Shown: piece by piece, positions 48,029-60,739 of the stretch
Layout: every line of letters begins with the position of its first letter
How positions within the stretch are numbered: position 1 is the stretch's first letter
From: Pagrus major
Lineage: Eukaryota > Chordata > Actinopteri > Spariformes > Sparidae
Length of the DNA: 64,000 nucleotides
Assembly: GCF_040436345.1 (NCBI RefSeq)
Contig: NC_133232.1
Coordinates: 26,628,315 to 26,692,314 of the forward strand
Direction of reading: 5' to 3'
Made by a program: the position numbers and the translations under genes
Notes under the pieces: generated by a model
The model's input: the letters and a program-made list of their open reading frames with translations, nothing else
Told to the model about the DNA's origin: nothing
Databases searched by the model: none

Positions 48029-49048
48029 TCACTTGCTGGCCATGGTGTAGCAGCCCTGTTGGTGCCACTGCATGTCACGGATACGCCTCACGGACTGGAA
48101 CTGAGGATGACGGGCACCATACTCGTTGAAGTGCCTGAAGTCGCCCTTCTCCAGCAGGTACTGGCTACCACGGTATCCAGGGAACTGGTATCCCACCCAG
48201 CTGGAGGAGAAAGAGGAAACATGTCAGAAACAGGATCGACATTATGTGGATGGATTTTTTTATGTCTTTATGAGCTGCACTCACGTTCCACAGCTGACAA
48301 TGATGCTGCCGACTCTATCGGTGAAGCCGTAGGAAAACAGGCTAGGAACGTCATCGTCCATGATCTCCATCTTGCGGCCCTTGAACTCTCCAACCTCGTA
48401 CAGGCAGATCTTGTGCTTCTCGGGGTCCTGGAGGAGAGACAGATTAGTTTAGAGAAGGGGTTCTAAAGCAAAAGAGAAAACTCGAGAGCGTGAAAACAAG
48501 AGTGTTATATTCTTTTACCATCCTGACGGGCCTGAAGGACAGCAGGTAGTCGTTCTTCTGGCAGTTGCTCCAGGAGTCCCAGCGAGGATACTCTCCCTTC
48601 TCCAGGATGTACATCTCACCACAGAAGTTCATCTGCTCGAAGCCCACGAAGCTGCACACGAGAGGACATCATGAATATCAAGAGGTGGGTTTGAAATGTG
48701 AAAATGCAGATGTGTGTCTTGTTTTCGGAGACTTACGGTCCGCACTCAACGCGCAGGGAGCGAACGCGGTCCATGCCCAGCTCGCACACATTCATGCACT
48801 CGTTGCTGATCTCGATCATGCGACCCTGGAAGTTCTCCTGGTCGAACACGTACATCTGGAGGGGAAGAGGTGCAGACAGGTGAGTCAGAACAACATCTGT
48901 GATATGATAAATTAAATATATCTCAGTGTTTTTTTTAGACAAGAGAGCCACCCACCTTGTAGGACATCATTCCCATCTCAGACTTCTTGCCCTGAGCGGC
49001 CTTCCCATCGGTCTGGGAAGAGGTCTTGGACTTATCTCCACTGGACAT
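48029..49048 (-). CDS. crybb1: Beta-B1 crystallin
   Basis: Five coding exons on the minus strand, 48956-49048, 48737-48855, 48519-48651, 48285-48427 and 48029-48200, give 219 residues. A noncoding first exon ending at 49227 and a TATA box at 49291-49298 complete the standard six-exon beta-crystallin plan. One exon encodes each Greek-key motif: [47 protein letters not shown] and [20 protein letters not shown]. The N-terminal extension [16 protein letters not shown] is polar and the C-terminal extension [14 protein letters not shown] is short; B-type chains carry both. It is a structural lens protein that oligomerises with other beta-crystallins and helps set refractive index. It is head-to-head with cryba4, the mammalian CRYBB1-CRYBA4 arrangement, which supports the assignment. 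Confidence 0.93.
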
Positions 49049-49290
49049 GATTACTGAGTGGAAAGAGAGGGGAAAAACACTCAGAGAGGGTTTGTTCATG
49101 TGACAGATCGAGCATGTTTGATGGTGCAAAGGAAGGATGCATTAGAGATGGAAGTATGTGGAATAATCTGTATTTTTTGTATCTCCACACACCTGCAGGC
49201 ATATACTGTATGCGTGTGTACCTTACCTGTGTGTGCGATGCCTGTGCCGAGCCTCACTCAGAGTGTGTGTGGCTCGGAGTGCGCCTCTCC

Positions 49291-49298
49291 CTTTTATA
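49291..49298 (-). promoter_or_regulatory. crybb1: TATA box of crybb1
   Basis: TATAAAAG on the minus strand, about 65 nt upstream of the donor of the noncoding first exon (49227), giving a transcription start near 49265. Confidence 0.75.
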
Positions 49299-49342
49299 CG
49301 CTGGCGCCCATAGGAGGGGGATTATGGGCAGAGAAACAAACC

Positions 49343-49356
49343 TGCTGAGGTCAGAG
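49343..49356. promoter_or_regulatory. crybb1: Maf response element-like site of crybb1
   Basis: TGCTGAGGTCAGAG matches 12 of 14 positions of the palindromic MARE (TGCTGANNTCAGCA), about 45 bp upstream of the TATA box. Beta-crystallin promoters are known to be driven by large Maf factors in lens fibre cells. Function here is inferred from position and motif. Confidence 0.5.
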
Positions 49357-49939
49357 CGGCGGGACAAAAGAAACCCCACATCATCAGGGAGGGACGGACA
49401 GAGGGGATGGGCGGAGGCAGAGGACGACTGACAGAAGCTGGAGAACAGACTGACGCCCAGTTACTGACAGAGTAAAGCACAAGTTCAACTGTTAGAGTTA
49501 AATGATACTCACAAAATCAGAGTTATATTTCAGATTCTTTAATCTGCCATTACCATAACGACCTATAATATTCACTAAACTTGAATTATTTGATTGTGGC
49601 AGGAAGGAATGTGTGGCTTCAAACATAAAGTGGCCAAATATAAATGTATTTTCATGTTTCCAAATAATGTCAGTGAGAAGATTGCCCGTATGACACATAA
49701 ATCTGGATGAAAAGCTTCCTCACTAAAGGTCCAAACTTTTCATCCGAAGGAGCCCCAGATACCACTGACATTTTTTCAATAGGAGGGGTCTGATTTTCGT
49801 ATGTTTGGTGTCATTTTTAATTCATTTGCTTCTTAAATGGGGAAGTAACTGCAATTTTGTTAAACCAAAGTGAAGCTGGCTCGCAATGAGGTTCACTTTT
49901 TGGCCTGCCAGATGTTTCTAGCTCAAAAGGAATTCAAAA

Positions 49940-50212
49940 TTAAAGGTCCAATGTGTAAGAATGAACTGCTGTTATCTTGATAGCTCGGTTATCCGTGCAT
50001 CTCGTGGTCCGGATTGGGAGCTCGGAGCACCAGGGAAGTGTTGGTGTTTACTCTGCTAGCACAGGACCAGTACGGGCTGGGGCTAGCTGGTTAGCATGCT
50101 AACTTAAGTAACACAATATTATTTCTATTATGTTATTTCTTCTTATTTGGTTGATGAGTTCAATTCATGTTTGACTGTTTTCAATTTAAATTCTTACATT
50201 TTGCACCTTTAA
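49940..50212. mobile_element. MITE with TTAA ends between the crystallin genes
   Basis: TTAAAGGTCCAATGTGTAAG at the left mirrors TTACATTTTGCACCTTTAA at the right over about 24 bp, with TTAA at both outer edges (49940 and 50209). Noncoding. Related ends occur at 2427, 24525 and 42573. Confidence 0.75.
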
Positions 50213-51123
50213 ACATGTAAATATCTAGTCTGGTGTTTCATTTAAAAAAAAAAAGTTTTAAAAATGTTATATGTAGGATAATTATTAATTACTTTTCATA
50301 ATCAGAACACAGCTGGTGAGTGACATTGTCCTTCTGGCATTTTGCACCTTTAAAAAATTCAATTATCTTAACAACACAAAACAATATGAATAAAATAATT
50401 ACAATTTTGATCCACCATTAAGTTTAAGTTCGGGCCCCTCTGATTTATTGATTGAAATGTTTGATTGCGATGTTTATTTTTCGAATACGTACAGAAAAAG
50501 AAACGACAGACAAGAATAATAGTTCAAAAACAAATAACAAAAAATAAATAAAAAGCACAGAAACAGACAATGAAAAACACTTGATGACTGTTTACATATT
50601 GGAGAAGGAGTGAGAAGAGGCATCAACTCATCACAAGTCACTGAATGATAATCAACCAGCTTCCCTGATGACCAACACATCTGTGTTCAACCAAACATCT
50701 GTGTGCCTTGAAGGTGCGCGCGCAGGAACCATTGGAGATGCCATTGTGTGAACAGAGCTCAAATGAAACTTTAACTTTTCTACACTCACACAGACCCACC
50801 CAGTCATCTCCCTCTGTTCCCCCGCGGTGCCTCTCTGCTCCGCCGTTAATCCCCACATTCTCCACCCCGATCCCGGCCCTTTGTGCCGGGGTACGCGCTG
50901 GACTGCTGACCGGGGTCCGAACATACCGGAGCGCCTTTGTTCCCGGGCAGCAGCGGCTCTATGGGATGTGCTGAGCTGGCGACACAACGGAGTCCAACAG
51001 CGGCCGCGCGGCGAGCTCGGGAGCGCGCCCCGCTGGATGACACCGCTGTGCCAAACGGACGGAGAGCGTGGTCCCAGTCGGAGCCGTGGACGCGCACCGG
51101 CAGGCGCGCTACCCGACCGTCGG

Positions 51124-51130
51124 TATAAAA
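51124..51130 (+). promoter_or_regulatory. cryba4: TATA box of cryba4
   Basis: TATAAAA followed about 90 nt later by a noncoding exon donor (AACTAG-GTAAGG at 51219). The GC-rich upstream 300 bp includes a TGCTGAG half-MARE near 50969. Confidence 0.75.
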
Positions 51131-51561
51131 CTGAAGCGCCAGGTTCTCCCAAAACTCTACGCGAGGCAGGCGGTAGGCGCGTACCACTCCAAACCTCTTC
51201 TAATAAAGTGCCAAACTAGGTAAGGATGAAACTCTGCTCTCCACACAGTCAGGGTCAGACAGACAGGTGCACTCAAGCTGCTTCACACACCAACACTCTG
51301 AAAACCAAAAAGCACTTTCTGAAACACTTGGACAACATGCTGCTTGTTATCAGACATTTTTTTAAAAAGTCAATGATCCGTTTTGGATCAGATCTCCTCC
51401 AGATGTTTCAGCTCAGACTGTTATTAGTTAGTGGGAATTGAACAGCAACATGTTTTACACTAAGAAAACATGCCAAACTGTCTAAAAATATCTCATTATT
51501 GCATCAAACGAGTCTCTAAATGACACTTTTCTCCCCCTGTACCTTCTTCTCAGGAGTAAAG

Positions 51562-52662
51562 ATGTACAGAACTACAAGGTCCCCCATGATGCAGCCGCTG
51601 GTCAACTCAGGAATGGGCATGGCTCCCTTCTTCAAGGTAACGCACGCTCATTTATGCACAAATTATGTGATTATAATGTGTTAATTCCTGCTGGACACTC
51701 AGAGGATGAACTACGCTGTAACTTGCTGCCCGCTCAAGTCTCGTCTCGTCTCCTCAGGTGACCGTGTTCGAGCAGGAGCACTTCCAGGGCAAGTGCCTGG
51801 AGTTCACCTCCGAGTGCTGCAACATTCAGGAGTGCGGACTGGACAACATCCGCTCCATCAGGGTGGAGAGTGGAGCGTAAGTCTCGCACTTTTCCTCTTC
51901 TCCTCTAGCACTTGTCCTCTTGATGAAACAAAAGTAAACTGCTCTCTCTCTCTCTCTCTGTGTTTCTGAACAGCTGGGTTGGTTTCGAGCACCATGACTT
52001 CCAGGGCCAGCAGTTCATCCTGGAGAGAGGAGAGTACCCCCACTGGGACGCTTACAGCGGCTCCCTCTCCTACCACGTGGAGCGCCTCATGTCTCTGCGC
52101 CCCATCTACTGCGCCGTGAGTCCACCTCCATGTCCTCTCTTCAAATCTATAAGTGCCTCAAGAATCCAAAATCCCAACTGTGCGTTTCTCTCTCTCTCCT
52201 CTTCAGTCTCACCAGAGCAGCCGCATGATCATCTTCGAGAGGGAGAACTTCATGGGCCGCAGCGTGGAGATCTGTGACGACTACCCCTCTCTGCAGGCCA
52301 TGGGCTGGATGATGCCTGAGGTTGGCTCCATGCACGTGCAGTGCGGCGCGTAAGTGTAGTGTGAATCTGTGCGAATAAGATGCATTTTTAAACAACAAAT
52401 GCTTCATTTTCCAGCTGTTTTAGACTGATCTGTGTCTTTAGTTTCTGTCAAAATATCCATCCGGAAGCTCTAAATCCACACTAACCCTCGCTGCCCTCTC
52501 TGTCCACCCCTCAGCTTCGTGTGCTACCAGCACCCCGGCTACAGGGGCCAGCAGTACATCATGGAGTGTGAGAGACACAGCGGAGACTACCAGCACTGGA
52601 GGAACTGGGGCTCTCACTGTCAGACCCCCCAGATCCAGTCCATCAGGCGTATCCAGCACTGA
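51562..52662 (+). CDS. cryba4: Beta-A4 crystallin
   Basis: Five coding exons, 51562-51636, 51758-51876, 51974-52115, 52207-52349 and 52515-52662, give 208 residues, preceded by a noncoding exon (about 51155-51219; acceptor at 51553). The start is the ATG of [10 protein letters not shown]. Four Greek-key motifs are visible: [52 protein letters not shown] and [20 protein letters not shown]. It has an N-terminal arm and almost no C-terminal arm (ends IRRIQH), the acidic beta-crystallin pattern. [11 protein letters not shown] and EVGS in the third motif match mammalian CRYBA4. It is a structural lens protein that pairs with basic beta-crystallins such as crybb1, the divergent neighbour about 1.9 kb away. 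Confidence 0.92.
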
Positions 52663-53165
52663 GAGGAGGACAGGCTGAGACTGAGACAGCAGCTCCCCTC
52701 GACCCTCACCCAACCCCACCCCACCCCAACCTTTACCTTTACCCCCTCCTCTCTTTCTCTCTCTCTCTTTCTTCCTCTCCTTCCTCTTGACTTGAGCCGC
52801 AACAGCCGGCCCGCCCCAACTCAACACCACCACTGATTTACAGCCGCTGCCAGAGTGTGATAAGAGACAATATCGCACTGTTAAAGCACAGGGAAACACA
52901 CGCTCCACACACACAGACATCACTGACACTCACACAGTGTCTTTTTACTTGGTTTAGAGGTCCCTGCACACTCACGCACAAACACACACCTGCGCTGTTA
53001 CTCTCACCTGAGCCGAGCGAGGATCCAGATGGGAGATGAAGCTCCAACATGGCGCCGTCGACCGGGAAGGCCTCCCCCAGCTGCAGTCGCTGCAGACTGC
53101 GCTGTGGCACAGCTCAGATGTGTTTTGTTGTTGTGTGTAGGAGGTTGATCCACAGGTTGATAACT

Positions 53166-53171
53166 AATAAA
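53166..53171 (+). terminator. cryba4: Polyadenylation signal of cryba4
   Basis: AATAAA about 500 nt past the cryba4 stop codon at 52660-52662. Confidence 0.6.
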
Positions 53172-54208
53172 CTCATTTTCACCTCATGTCCTCTTGGTTT
53201 ATTGTGTATGTGAGAGTGCACTGATGGTGGCTTGTCCAGAAACATGAATAAAATATGAAACACACCACCTGCAGGACTATAAGGTGCCTGTAAAGTCAGT
53301 TCTTCTCTCTACAGATGACAGCGTTTGTGTTCGGCTGAACTTTATGTCAGTTTTAATCGGTTTAAATTGTGAAAGTATCAAAATATCAAGAGACACTTCT
53401 CAAAATTAAAGTATGTCGCATGAATGGTTTGATACGTTCCTACTGATGTTCTGATACTTTGTCCCATAATGAAACCTTGTCGCTATTCCTTTACTCCAAA
53501 CTTTAGCATTCGCCTTTCAAGTCAGGGGTCTTATGATCACATATTTTAAAGCAAGAAAATGTAGCCACAAAATTATCTACATTCAAATGCACCAAACTAA
53601 TATTAGGTGCTAAATTGACTGAAACATTTGAGTATTTTAAGAATATTATAACTGATCAATAATAATGGACCATGCTGCTGAATCAGTCGGGTTTTTATGG
53701 GTTTTTTTTTTCCTCCATCTTTATTTAAGAGTGTGGTCTTTCAATTTGAGCTGAGAGAAGCAGCCGGAGCACTCTGTTCTCATTGCCAACGCGTTAAATA
53801 CAGGCTGCAAGCTGTAGGTCCCCCTCTTGTGCAGTAGTATAAAGAGCAAGAAAGTCAGAGTCAGACATGTGTTCACATCCTGTTTGAGTCAAGACTGATT
53901 TGTTTTTTAATTTATGTAACGTAATTAAGTTAACATATGTAAACGGCGTAACTGACGTCACGTGTGAAGTGAGTGTTGTCACCTATGGCCAGAACAGAGG
54001 GGTAGGTAGAGCGTCATCCTTTGAAGACTAAAGCCGCTGACCATACGGAAAAGCCCCACAGGCTTCAATTATTTTTATAAGTCCTGTACGTTTGTGATTT
54101 TTGTTTCAATACGAAACATTAATCTACACTCTGATGCCTCATTTGCAGCGATGTGCACATGCATTCAAGAACAGAGCTGATGAAACGCAGGAAGTAGAAA
54201 ATAATCTT
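53172..54208. other. Intergenic, no gene seen
   Basis: AT-rich sequence between the 3' ends of cryba4 and btbd18, with no recognisable repeat or coding signal. Confidence 0.5.
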
Positions 54209-54853
54209 TTTATTTTAGAAATCAGACTCACCTGGACTCAAAGTGCCATGAGGAACATTGTGAAACATAACCTGACAGTAAAAAAAGGAAGAGTTTTCCT
54301 GGAACATTTACAAACTGTGGCAGAATTTACAACTAAAACAGTCATAGTCATATTTACAACTAATAAAACATTCTTGATTACTTTGTCACTGCATGAACCT
54401 GATTTTTTTTTTTTTGCAGACTCTCTCAACTGTTTGGTTCGTGTTGTTTTTAACACTTGACAGTTAAAACAAACTGAACACATCTTTGTAAAAATGACTG
54501 AACATAGCAGTAAGAACCTCAATAAAGTGGAAACAATGAACAATCTCAGTCAGTCTGACTGTTGTTAAGTCTTAATTCTCAACTCAAACCCTGTTGTTTT
54601 GTTGCTGATTCTCACTAAGTAACTCACTTATATCTTTATGCATCATAGAGGACATTTTTCTGTCTTTTAAATCAAACACACAGCTAACATGTTGCTCACA
54701 GCTCTTCTTTTCCTAAACATTAGGAACATTAGGCAGAGTAGGAAAACAAACCCCCTCACGTGATCTTCAGTGTTTGCACACGGAGGTGAACACAATAAAA
54801 ACAAATGTACGAAACAACAAACTGAAGACGAGTAGAAAACAAAATGACAGACA

Positions 54854-57800
54854 CTAACGTAAGAGCACCTCAGTCTGATAATTTCTGTCGACAAGCTCAC
54901 CTTTACTCATCGTAGCGAAGACCACAGCTGAGGCAGAGTCTGTGTTCTCTCCGTCAACGTCAACATCAACATCAACATCAACATCAACATCAACATCAAC
55001 ATCAACATCCTCTTTCTCGTCTTCTGAAGACTCCGTCCAGCTGATGATCACAGGATCAGGAGCGGGACTGGCCCCTCCGATCACGTCGATGTCATCTTCC
55101 CAGCTTCCCGTTGACCCTTGATTGACCTCTGAGTGTGAAGCAGGTGAGACGTAAGGCTTCACTTTGACGTAAAGCGACAGAGTTGGTGCTGTTCTGCACT
55201 CCGTCTCTTCTTCCTCATCTCCATCCACATCGATTAGCGTGTCATCGCTGCTCTCGGTCTCAGTCTCCACATCCATTACATCCTTGATCTCTACGGCTGC
55301 AGATTCAGAGCCTGATGTTAACGTCTCAGGGGTCGGCTGTTGTATCGGCTCAAAGCAAACCCTCTTGGTCACAGTGGCACCATCACTTGTCTCCTCCTCG
55401 GACTCTGTTCCCCTCTTTTCTCCCCTCTTTGTAGGTCCCGCTGCCTCTTGCTGTGGCTGGACAGTGATTTCTTCTTCATGTCTCTCCTGATTTGTCTCTG
55501 GTAGCTCCTCTGTGCCACAGGGCTCCACAGGCTCTGTCTGAATTGGCGGTCTTGAACTCTCTTCGTTACATAAACTGAGAGGTTGTCCATTTTTCCTTGG
55601 CCTGCCTCGCCTGTTGCCTGGGTTGACGGTTGAGGGCGGCTGTTTCTGTAAAAGTGGCTCCTCAAGAGGGGAGGGAACACTGTCCTGTAAACAAATTAAT
55701 CTTATTGGATAGATATACAGACAAATACAAAAACAAGAGTAGAGACTCACAATACATGACAGATAGTAGTCTGGTCCATTCCTCTTGGTCAGTGCTCACC
55801 ATACCTGTTCCTTAAACCTGCTCCTGATGGGGTACGTCTTGGTGCTCCGGCAGTCTGGCTGATTCTTTCCAGACAAGCTGCCATTTTTCATTGATGATGA
55901 TCTGGCCGTTGCTTTTGCAAGACTCTGAAATATATAAACACACAGAAAAACCTATAAAATCATCTATAAGACTTGTTTTTTCTCACCTAATGGTGACAGC
56001 AGACTTCATCAGAAGCATTAATGGAGAGGATTTAGAAATGTTTGCCACCTTGACATCCAGGCAGCTGTCTCCCTGCAGTGTAACTCTGACTGGCAGCGGG
56101 CCACTCCTCTCCAGTTTCACCACAGGCATCTGCTGGAGCTTGTCTCCTTGGTCACGAACAATTTTGGACTTAGCGTCACTCAATGACGCTGGCGTCCTCA
56201 CCCTCACCCTCTTTCTCTTTCTCTCCAGCGTGAACTGATATTGATTAAATCTTTTCTTTCTCCGTTGTTTGACTGGTTTTCTGACTTCCCTTGATGGCTT
56301 CTCAGAATGTTTTGGGGGAGCGGGACTGCGAGCTGAAGCTTTACGTGGCTGTGAACGTCTCGCTTCATTCTGCTGCTGTCTGGTTATTTGAGAGCTTCTG
56401 ACTGGAGCCTCTCTGCAACCACCTACCTCCACCTCTCCTCTGCCAGCACAGCTGTCGACGTGCTGCTCAAAGGACAGGAGGAAGTGCTCCAACATCTCAT
56501 TCAGTTCTCCCTGTCCCTGCTGCTGCAGAACCGGCACCTCACTGTTTGCAGAGCTGGAACCACCACCTCCTCTTGCTACAGCGACAACCTGCCCTTGTTG
56601 TTTTTCCATAGTTTGGCTGGAGGAGGCGTAGGTACTGAAACCGACTGGAACAGGAGGCTGAGGGTGTAGAGCGGCATTGTTGTTTGGTAAAATGTCGAGG
56701 CCCATCATCACTTCCTCCAGTAGACGATCAATGTGTTCGGGCTGTTCCTCATGAGGTGGAGGGGCCACAGGAGGGAGACGGGTGGTGTGGATTAGAGACG
56801 ATGCTGGAGACACGAAGGAGGCTGCAGGGGATCTCAGGTCGTCTGACTGAGAAAGCTGGAGGGAGGGGCTGGAGGTAGATAAGGTATGAACATTGTAGAA
56901 TCTCATGGGAGGGGAAGAAAAGGAGGAAAGAGACGTTGTTGGTTTGGCCGTCGCCCTCTGAGGTCGACCAGCAGGGAGGTCATCCTGTAACCGGGGAGGA
57001 AACTGTGTTTATTATATGATATAGCACTTAATATGTAACGAGCGATGTAAGAAAGTCTAAGAACGTGATGATACCTACATGAGGTTAGACATGTTAAAAA
57101 ATAATGTGTGTTTTGGTCCAGCTGGATGTCTCTCTACATTTAGTCTCTTGGCCTGGTAAGAAACAAATGACTCAAGAATAGTGATTGTAAATGCAATTTT
57201 AATCCATTAAACCTTTTTAATGGAGGAGTCTTCTTATTTTCTAATATCAGACTTGATTATGTCAGAAGCTTTTGGATGAAAGTTGTTGATAACTAACTTT
57301 GATTATTGTATTTTCTATAAAATTGCTGTTATTTTTATTTGTGAAAACAAGAAAATCTCAACTGGTTTCTTCATCTCATTTCATTTATAACACCATTACA
57401 GATTTTCTAGCTATCCCACCCCTGGACTATGGCCCCTCTAATATCCTCTTTCAAAATAAAATACTATATTTCAAGATCTAAAATGTTCTCATAATCAAGC
57501 CCTGGTGAGGTTTTTGTATTTGATTTGAAAAACCAGCCCTCTCATCTCCACGTCATGTTTATATTATGAAGCACCGCTTTACTTGAAATGTCACAATTTT
57601 GTACAATAAATAACTTTGATATCTTTTCGTTTCATGTTTTGGTTACGTCACATTATCAGCACTCTCACCTGGTTAAGCTGCTGTGTTGAATTTTTCCGCC
57701 CACGCTTCGCGTTTCCTGCTCCTCCATTACCGCATAGCACGTCTCCATTCGGGCCAAACTCCCACACTTTCCCACGCGCTCTCCTCCTCCGGCTCTTGGC

Positions 57801-59186
57801 TGGCTTCAGCAGCTCTCTGGTCTTCAGCTGCAGCCTCCTACCTGCAGCTCCTCCGCCCTGGCCCGTCCTGGTCGCCCTCGTCCCCCACCTTTGCAGGAAC
57901 AACATCTGCAGCTTGCTCACCCCCACCTCCTGCACGTCCACCGTCTGCGTTAACCCTCCTCTCCCTCTCCCTCTCCCTCTCCCTCCTGTCCTCCCTCGTG
58001 GTCTCCCGGCTCTTCTCTCGCCAGTCCCACCCCTCCTGGCACCTCCCACTCCTGTGCCCTGCCTCCCTCTTGACTGCCTCCTGCGGGAGCCCTCCTTCTT
58101 GTTCGGGTTCAGGAAGTCGTTGATGTATCCGGGGATGTCGCCTTGAAACTGCTCGTACCTCTCGTCCTCCAATTCATTACTTGCTGTGATGTATTCAGCT
58201 TGAGGGCCTGCCCACCAGCTCTGAGGGTCAGCAGCAAAAGAAGGGAGGGACGGGTGGACTGAGGTGCACTCCGGTGCCACATGAGCCGCAGATGTGTGTC
58301 CAGCTGCTGTGGCTTCTTGCATGGGATCAGAGGAAGGCAGAGGAAGGGATACGGGGATGTAGGGAATTTGAGGGAGAAGAAGAGTGGGGTTTGTCTCTCC
58401 TAAAATCTGGAGAGTGGCGATGTCAATAGTCTGATAGGAGGCTGCTGGCTGAGAAGGAGGAGCTGTGCTCGCCTGCAGCTCCTCCGTCTGCGTCCATGTG
58501 TCTCTTCCACCTTCTGACAATGTTTCTTTCCATAGAAAGGTGCCCCTATCACTCACCTCTCTCCTCCACCTGCCCAGCCACGCCCCATTCTCCTCAGACT
58601 CCGTCTGCACTCCTACCTCTGCAAGGTGACCTTCTCCTTCCTCACGTCTGCCTTTACAGTCTGTTCTTGTGACCTCCACCAGCCCGTGGATGCCCAGCCT
58701 GGCTGCAGCAGAAATGGCCTCTTGTTTCTCCTTCTCCCCCTCCCCTGCCATCTCTCCACAGTACAACAGTCTGACCATGTGAAGCAGCGTGCAGCCACCG
58801 AGAGCCCGAAACTCCAGAAGACGGCTCTGTCCTGCAGGGGGCGGCGGCGTGGAGGCGAGAGCGGAGGAGATGTGGGGGCTGATGGCTGAGAGAATACAAC
58901 TGTGTGCTGGCACTGAAACACCTGCAGGAGAGGAAATAAGTCACTGATGATAATTTCTACAACTACATGAAACTATAATATCAGATGAAAATGTGCAACC
59001 ATTAATTGAGTATATCTATAATAGTTGGCGATTAATTTTTGTTGTACTGTGTAATTAATCTGTTTTCTTGAGTGTATTTATACCGTTTGTCCTGAGCAGA
59101 GTGTCACAGTACTGGCTGCACTGCTGCTGTCTCTGCAGCTCGGCGAGGAGGAGGGCTTCAAACCCCGGCTTTTGGTAGCACCACAT
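54854..59186 (-). CDS. btbd18: BTB domain-containing protein 18
   Basis: Five coding exons on the minus strand, 59084-59186, 57669-58921, 55987-56984, 55805-55922 and 54854-55684, join in phase to 1100 residues. The N-terminus (FEALLLAELQRQQQCSQYCD, then VPAHSCILSAISPHI and LLYCGEM) is a BTB/POZ fold matching mammalian BTBD18, which is about 700 residues. No zinc fingers or Kelch repeats follow. Two AT-hook-like motifs are visible: RAGRPRGRTGGRGRG near residue 340 and RRGRPRKNGQP near 850. A basic patch (KQRRKKRF, ERKRKRVRVR) lies in exon 3. The acidic C-terminal part carries a DVDV repeat at about 1048-1068. In mice BTBD18 is a nuclear factor needed for pachytene piRNA precursor transcription; that role in fish is untested. 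A noncoding first exon may end at 60378. Confidence 0.8.
54953..55010 (-). repeat. btbd18: In-frame hexanucleotide repeat coding Asp-Val
   Basis: CATCAA units repeated about nine times inside the last btbd18 exon (plus two CGTCAA variants) encode alternating Asp-Val. The clean repeat should be length-variable in steps of two residues. Confidence 0.9.
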
Positions 59187-60377
59187 CTCTGCGTCCACTT
59201 TACAGGAGGACGACAGAGAAAAGGAGAGTGGGGGTCAAAAGGTAAAGGTGATAACAATTTCTATCTGGAAAAATCACATGTCGATTATTCTGACGATACT
59301 GTGATTGCGATATGATTCACGAGTTGTTGGACTGATCGTTTTTGCATCAAAATTCTTATTTTCACTTAAAAAAAAGAATGTAAATCATGATGATGTGACA
59401 TTTGTGGGGGTTTGTAGCAAATAAGCAGGTTTTCTTACATCTGGAGAGCAACATTTTAACAAAAAGGCATCTCTGCAGCACTTCTTTATAATGCTGTTCT
59501 GTTTTGACTTAACTCTGTGATACTCGCGGGCATGAATGCAGGCTTATATGAAATATACTTAATTCTGACTCTAAGTCTCTGACACTCTAAGTCAGATTCA
59601 TTTTCTTTTTGAAAACCTGCATTATCACAACCAACTATATGAGAAAATATGTATCTATTGAGCAGGGTTGATGGTGTACTGTACAACTTACAACCTGAGG
59701 TTGTGTACTTTTTGATAGATATTGGCTACAATGAACATTAAACTGATTGTTTTGCACAATTAATTCAACATTGAGTACTTTTTAAAAAAAATTAACAACC
59801 TCATATGTCAGTTTATTTCCAAATCCTCTAGTTAAAAGCCTTAATTTTACTGTAAATGATATTTAAACTACTTGTTTCATGATAATAGATTTCTAGTCCT
59901 CTATGATGGGTTAGCAGTAAACTAGTCCAATGTACGATTACTACAATTATTGTGCTGCTGAAGTTTAAATAACTAAACAAATATATTTTTATATACATAT
60001 TTTACTGAATATATGTCTAATATATTTTTTCCTGATTAAAATTCCTGACACAAACTTTCTCAGCAGCAGGAACAAGGCGTATTTAAACAGGAACCCTTGT
60101 CCACAGACGTCCATCACGCCAGGATGGAGCACACCTGCAGGTTAGCTTCGCCGCTGACAGCTAGCAGCCAGCTAGCGCCGCACAACACAACCACAGTAAG
60201 CAGGTGTAAACTAGTCATAACCGGTTAACATGTCAAATAAATCACATCATTGTCTTTAATCTAACCTAGCAATGTTTTTCAGAGACAACCTGAGCTGTCT
60301 GAACCACTTTAACCCGGCGGACTGTAACGATGCTGCACACAAACGCAGGCCGGTGACGAGACACGGGCTTCACTCAC

Positions 60378-60640
60378 CGTCCAGAGTCTCAAAGCTCTCT
60401 GTTAATCCGGCCGCACGTCAGAGAAATAAGATTTTAGAAAGTAAAGGTTAACAACGAGATTGCAGACAGTGTTTTTATGTTTTTAAGTTGGTTTTCTGTC
60501 CGTTTTGTTGAGGTCATCCACAGGTCAGCGTGGTCAGCAGCGCCAACGGTAAACTGTCGCGCGTCGCTCCGCCGCCAGGGGGCAGCAGACAGCGACGGAC
60601 AGTCAAAGATTACAGAAGGAGCATTAAACACGAGATGGAT
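60378..60640. promoter_or_regulatory. Putative btbd18 promoter and 5' noncoding exon region
   Basis: On the minus strand CTCTGGACG-GTGAGTG at 60378 forms a good donor for a noncoding exon upstream of the btbd18 start exon. On the plus strand ACTTCCGG (an ETS motif) near 60651 and a GGTG-GTAAGT donor near 60703 hint at a divergent transcript. I found no coding partner for the latter. Confidence 0.35.
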
Positions 60641-60739
60641 CACTTCTGCTACTTCCGGTTTCGTTTCTAAAGCTTTGACTCCATCTAGATAGGCCTGTTT
60701 GGTGGTAAGTGACTGCATTTATATGTAACTAATGTCATG

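Noticed and set aside
50652-51219. Overlapping 113-166 codon frames upstream of cryba4
   Set aside because: They arise from GC-rich promoter sequence; the TATA box and noncoding exon of cryba4 explain the region.
54957-55010. The CATCAA run as a noncoding microsatellite only
   Set aside because: It lies in frame within the last btbd18 exon, which joins in phase 0 to the previous exon and continues 32 codons past the repeat to a stop.
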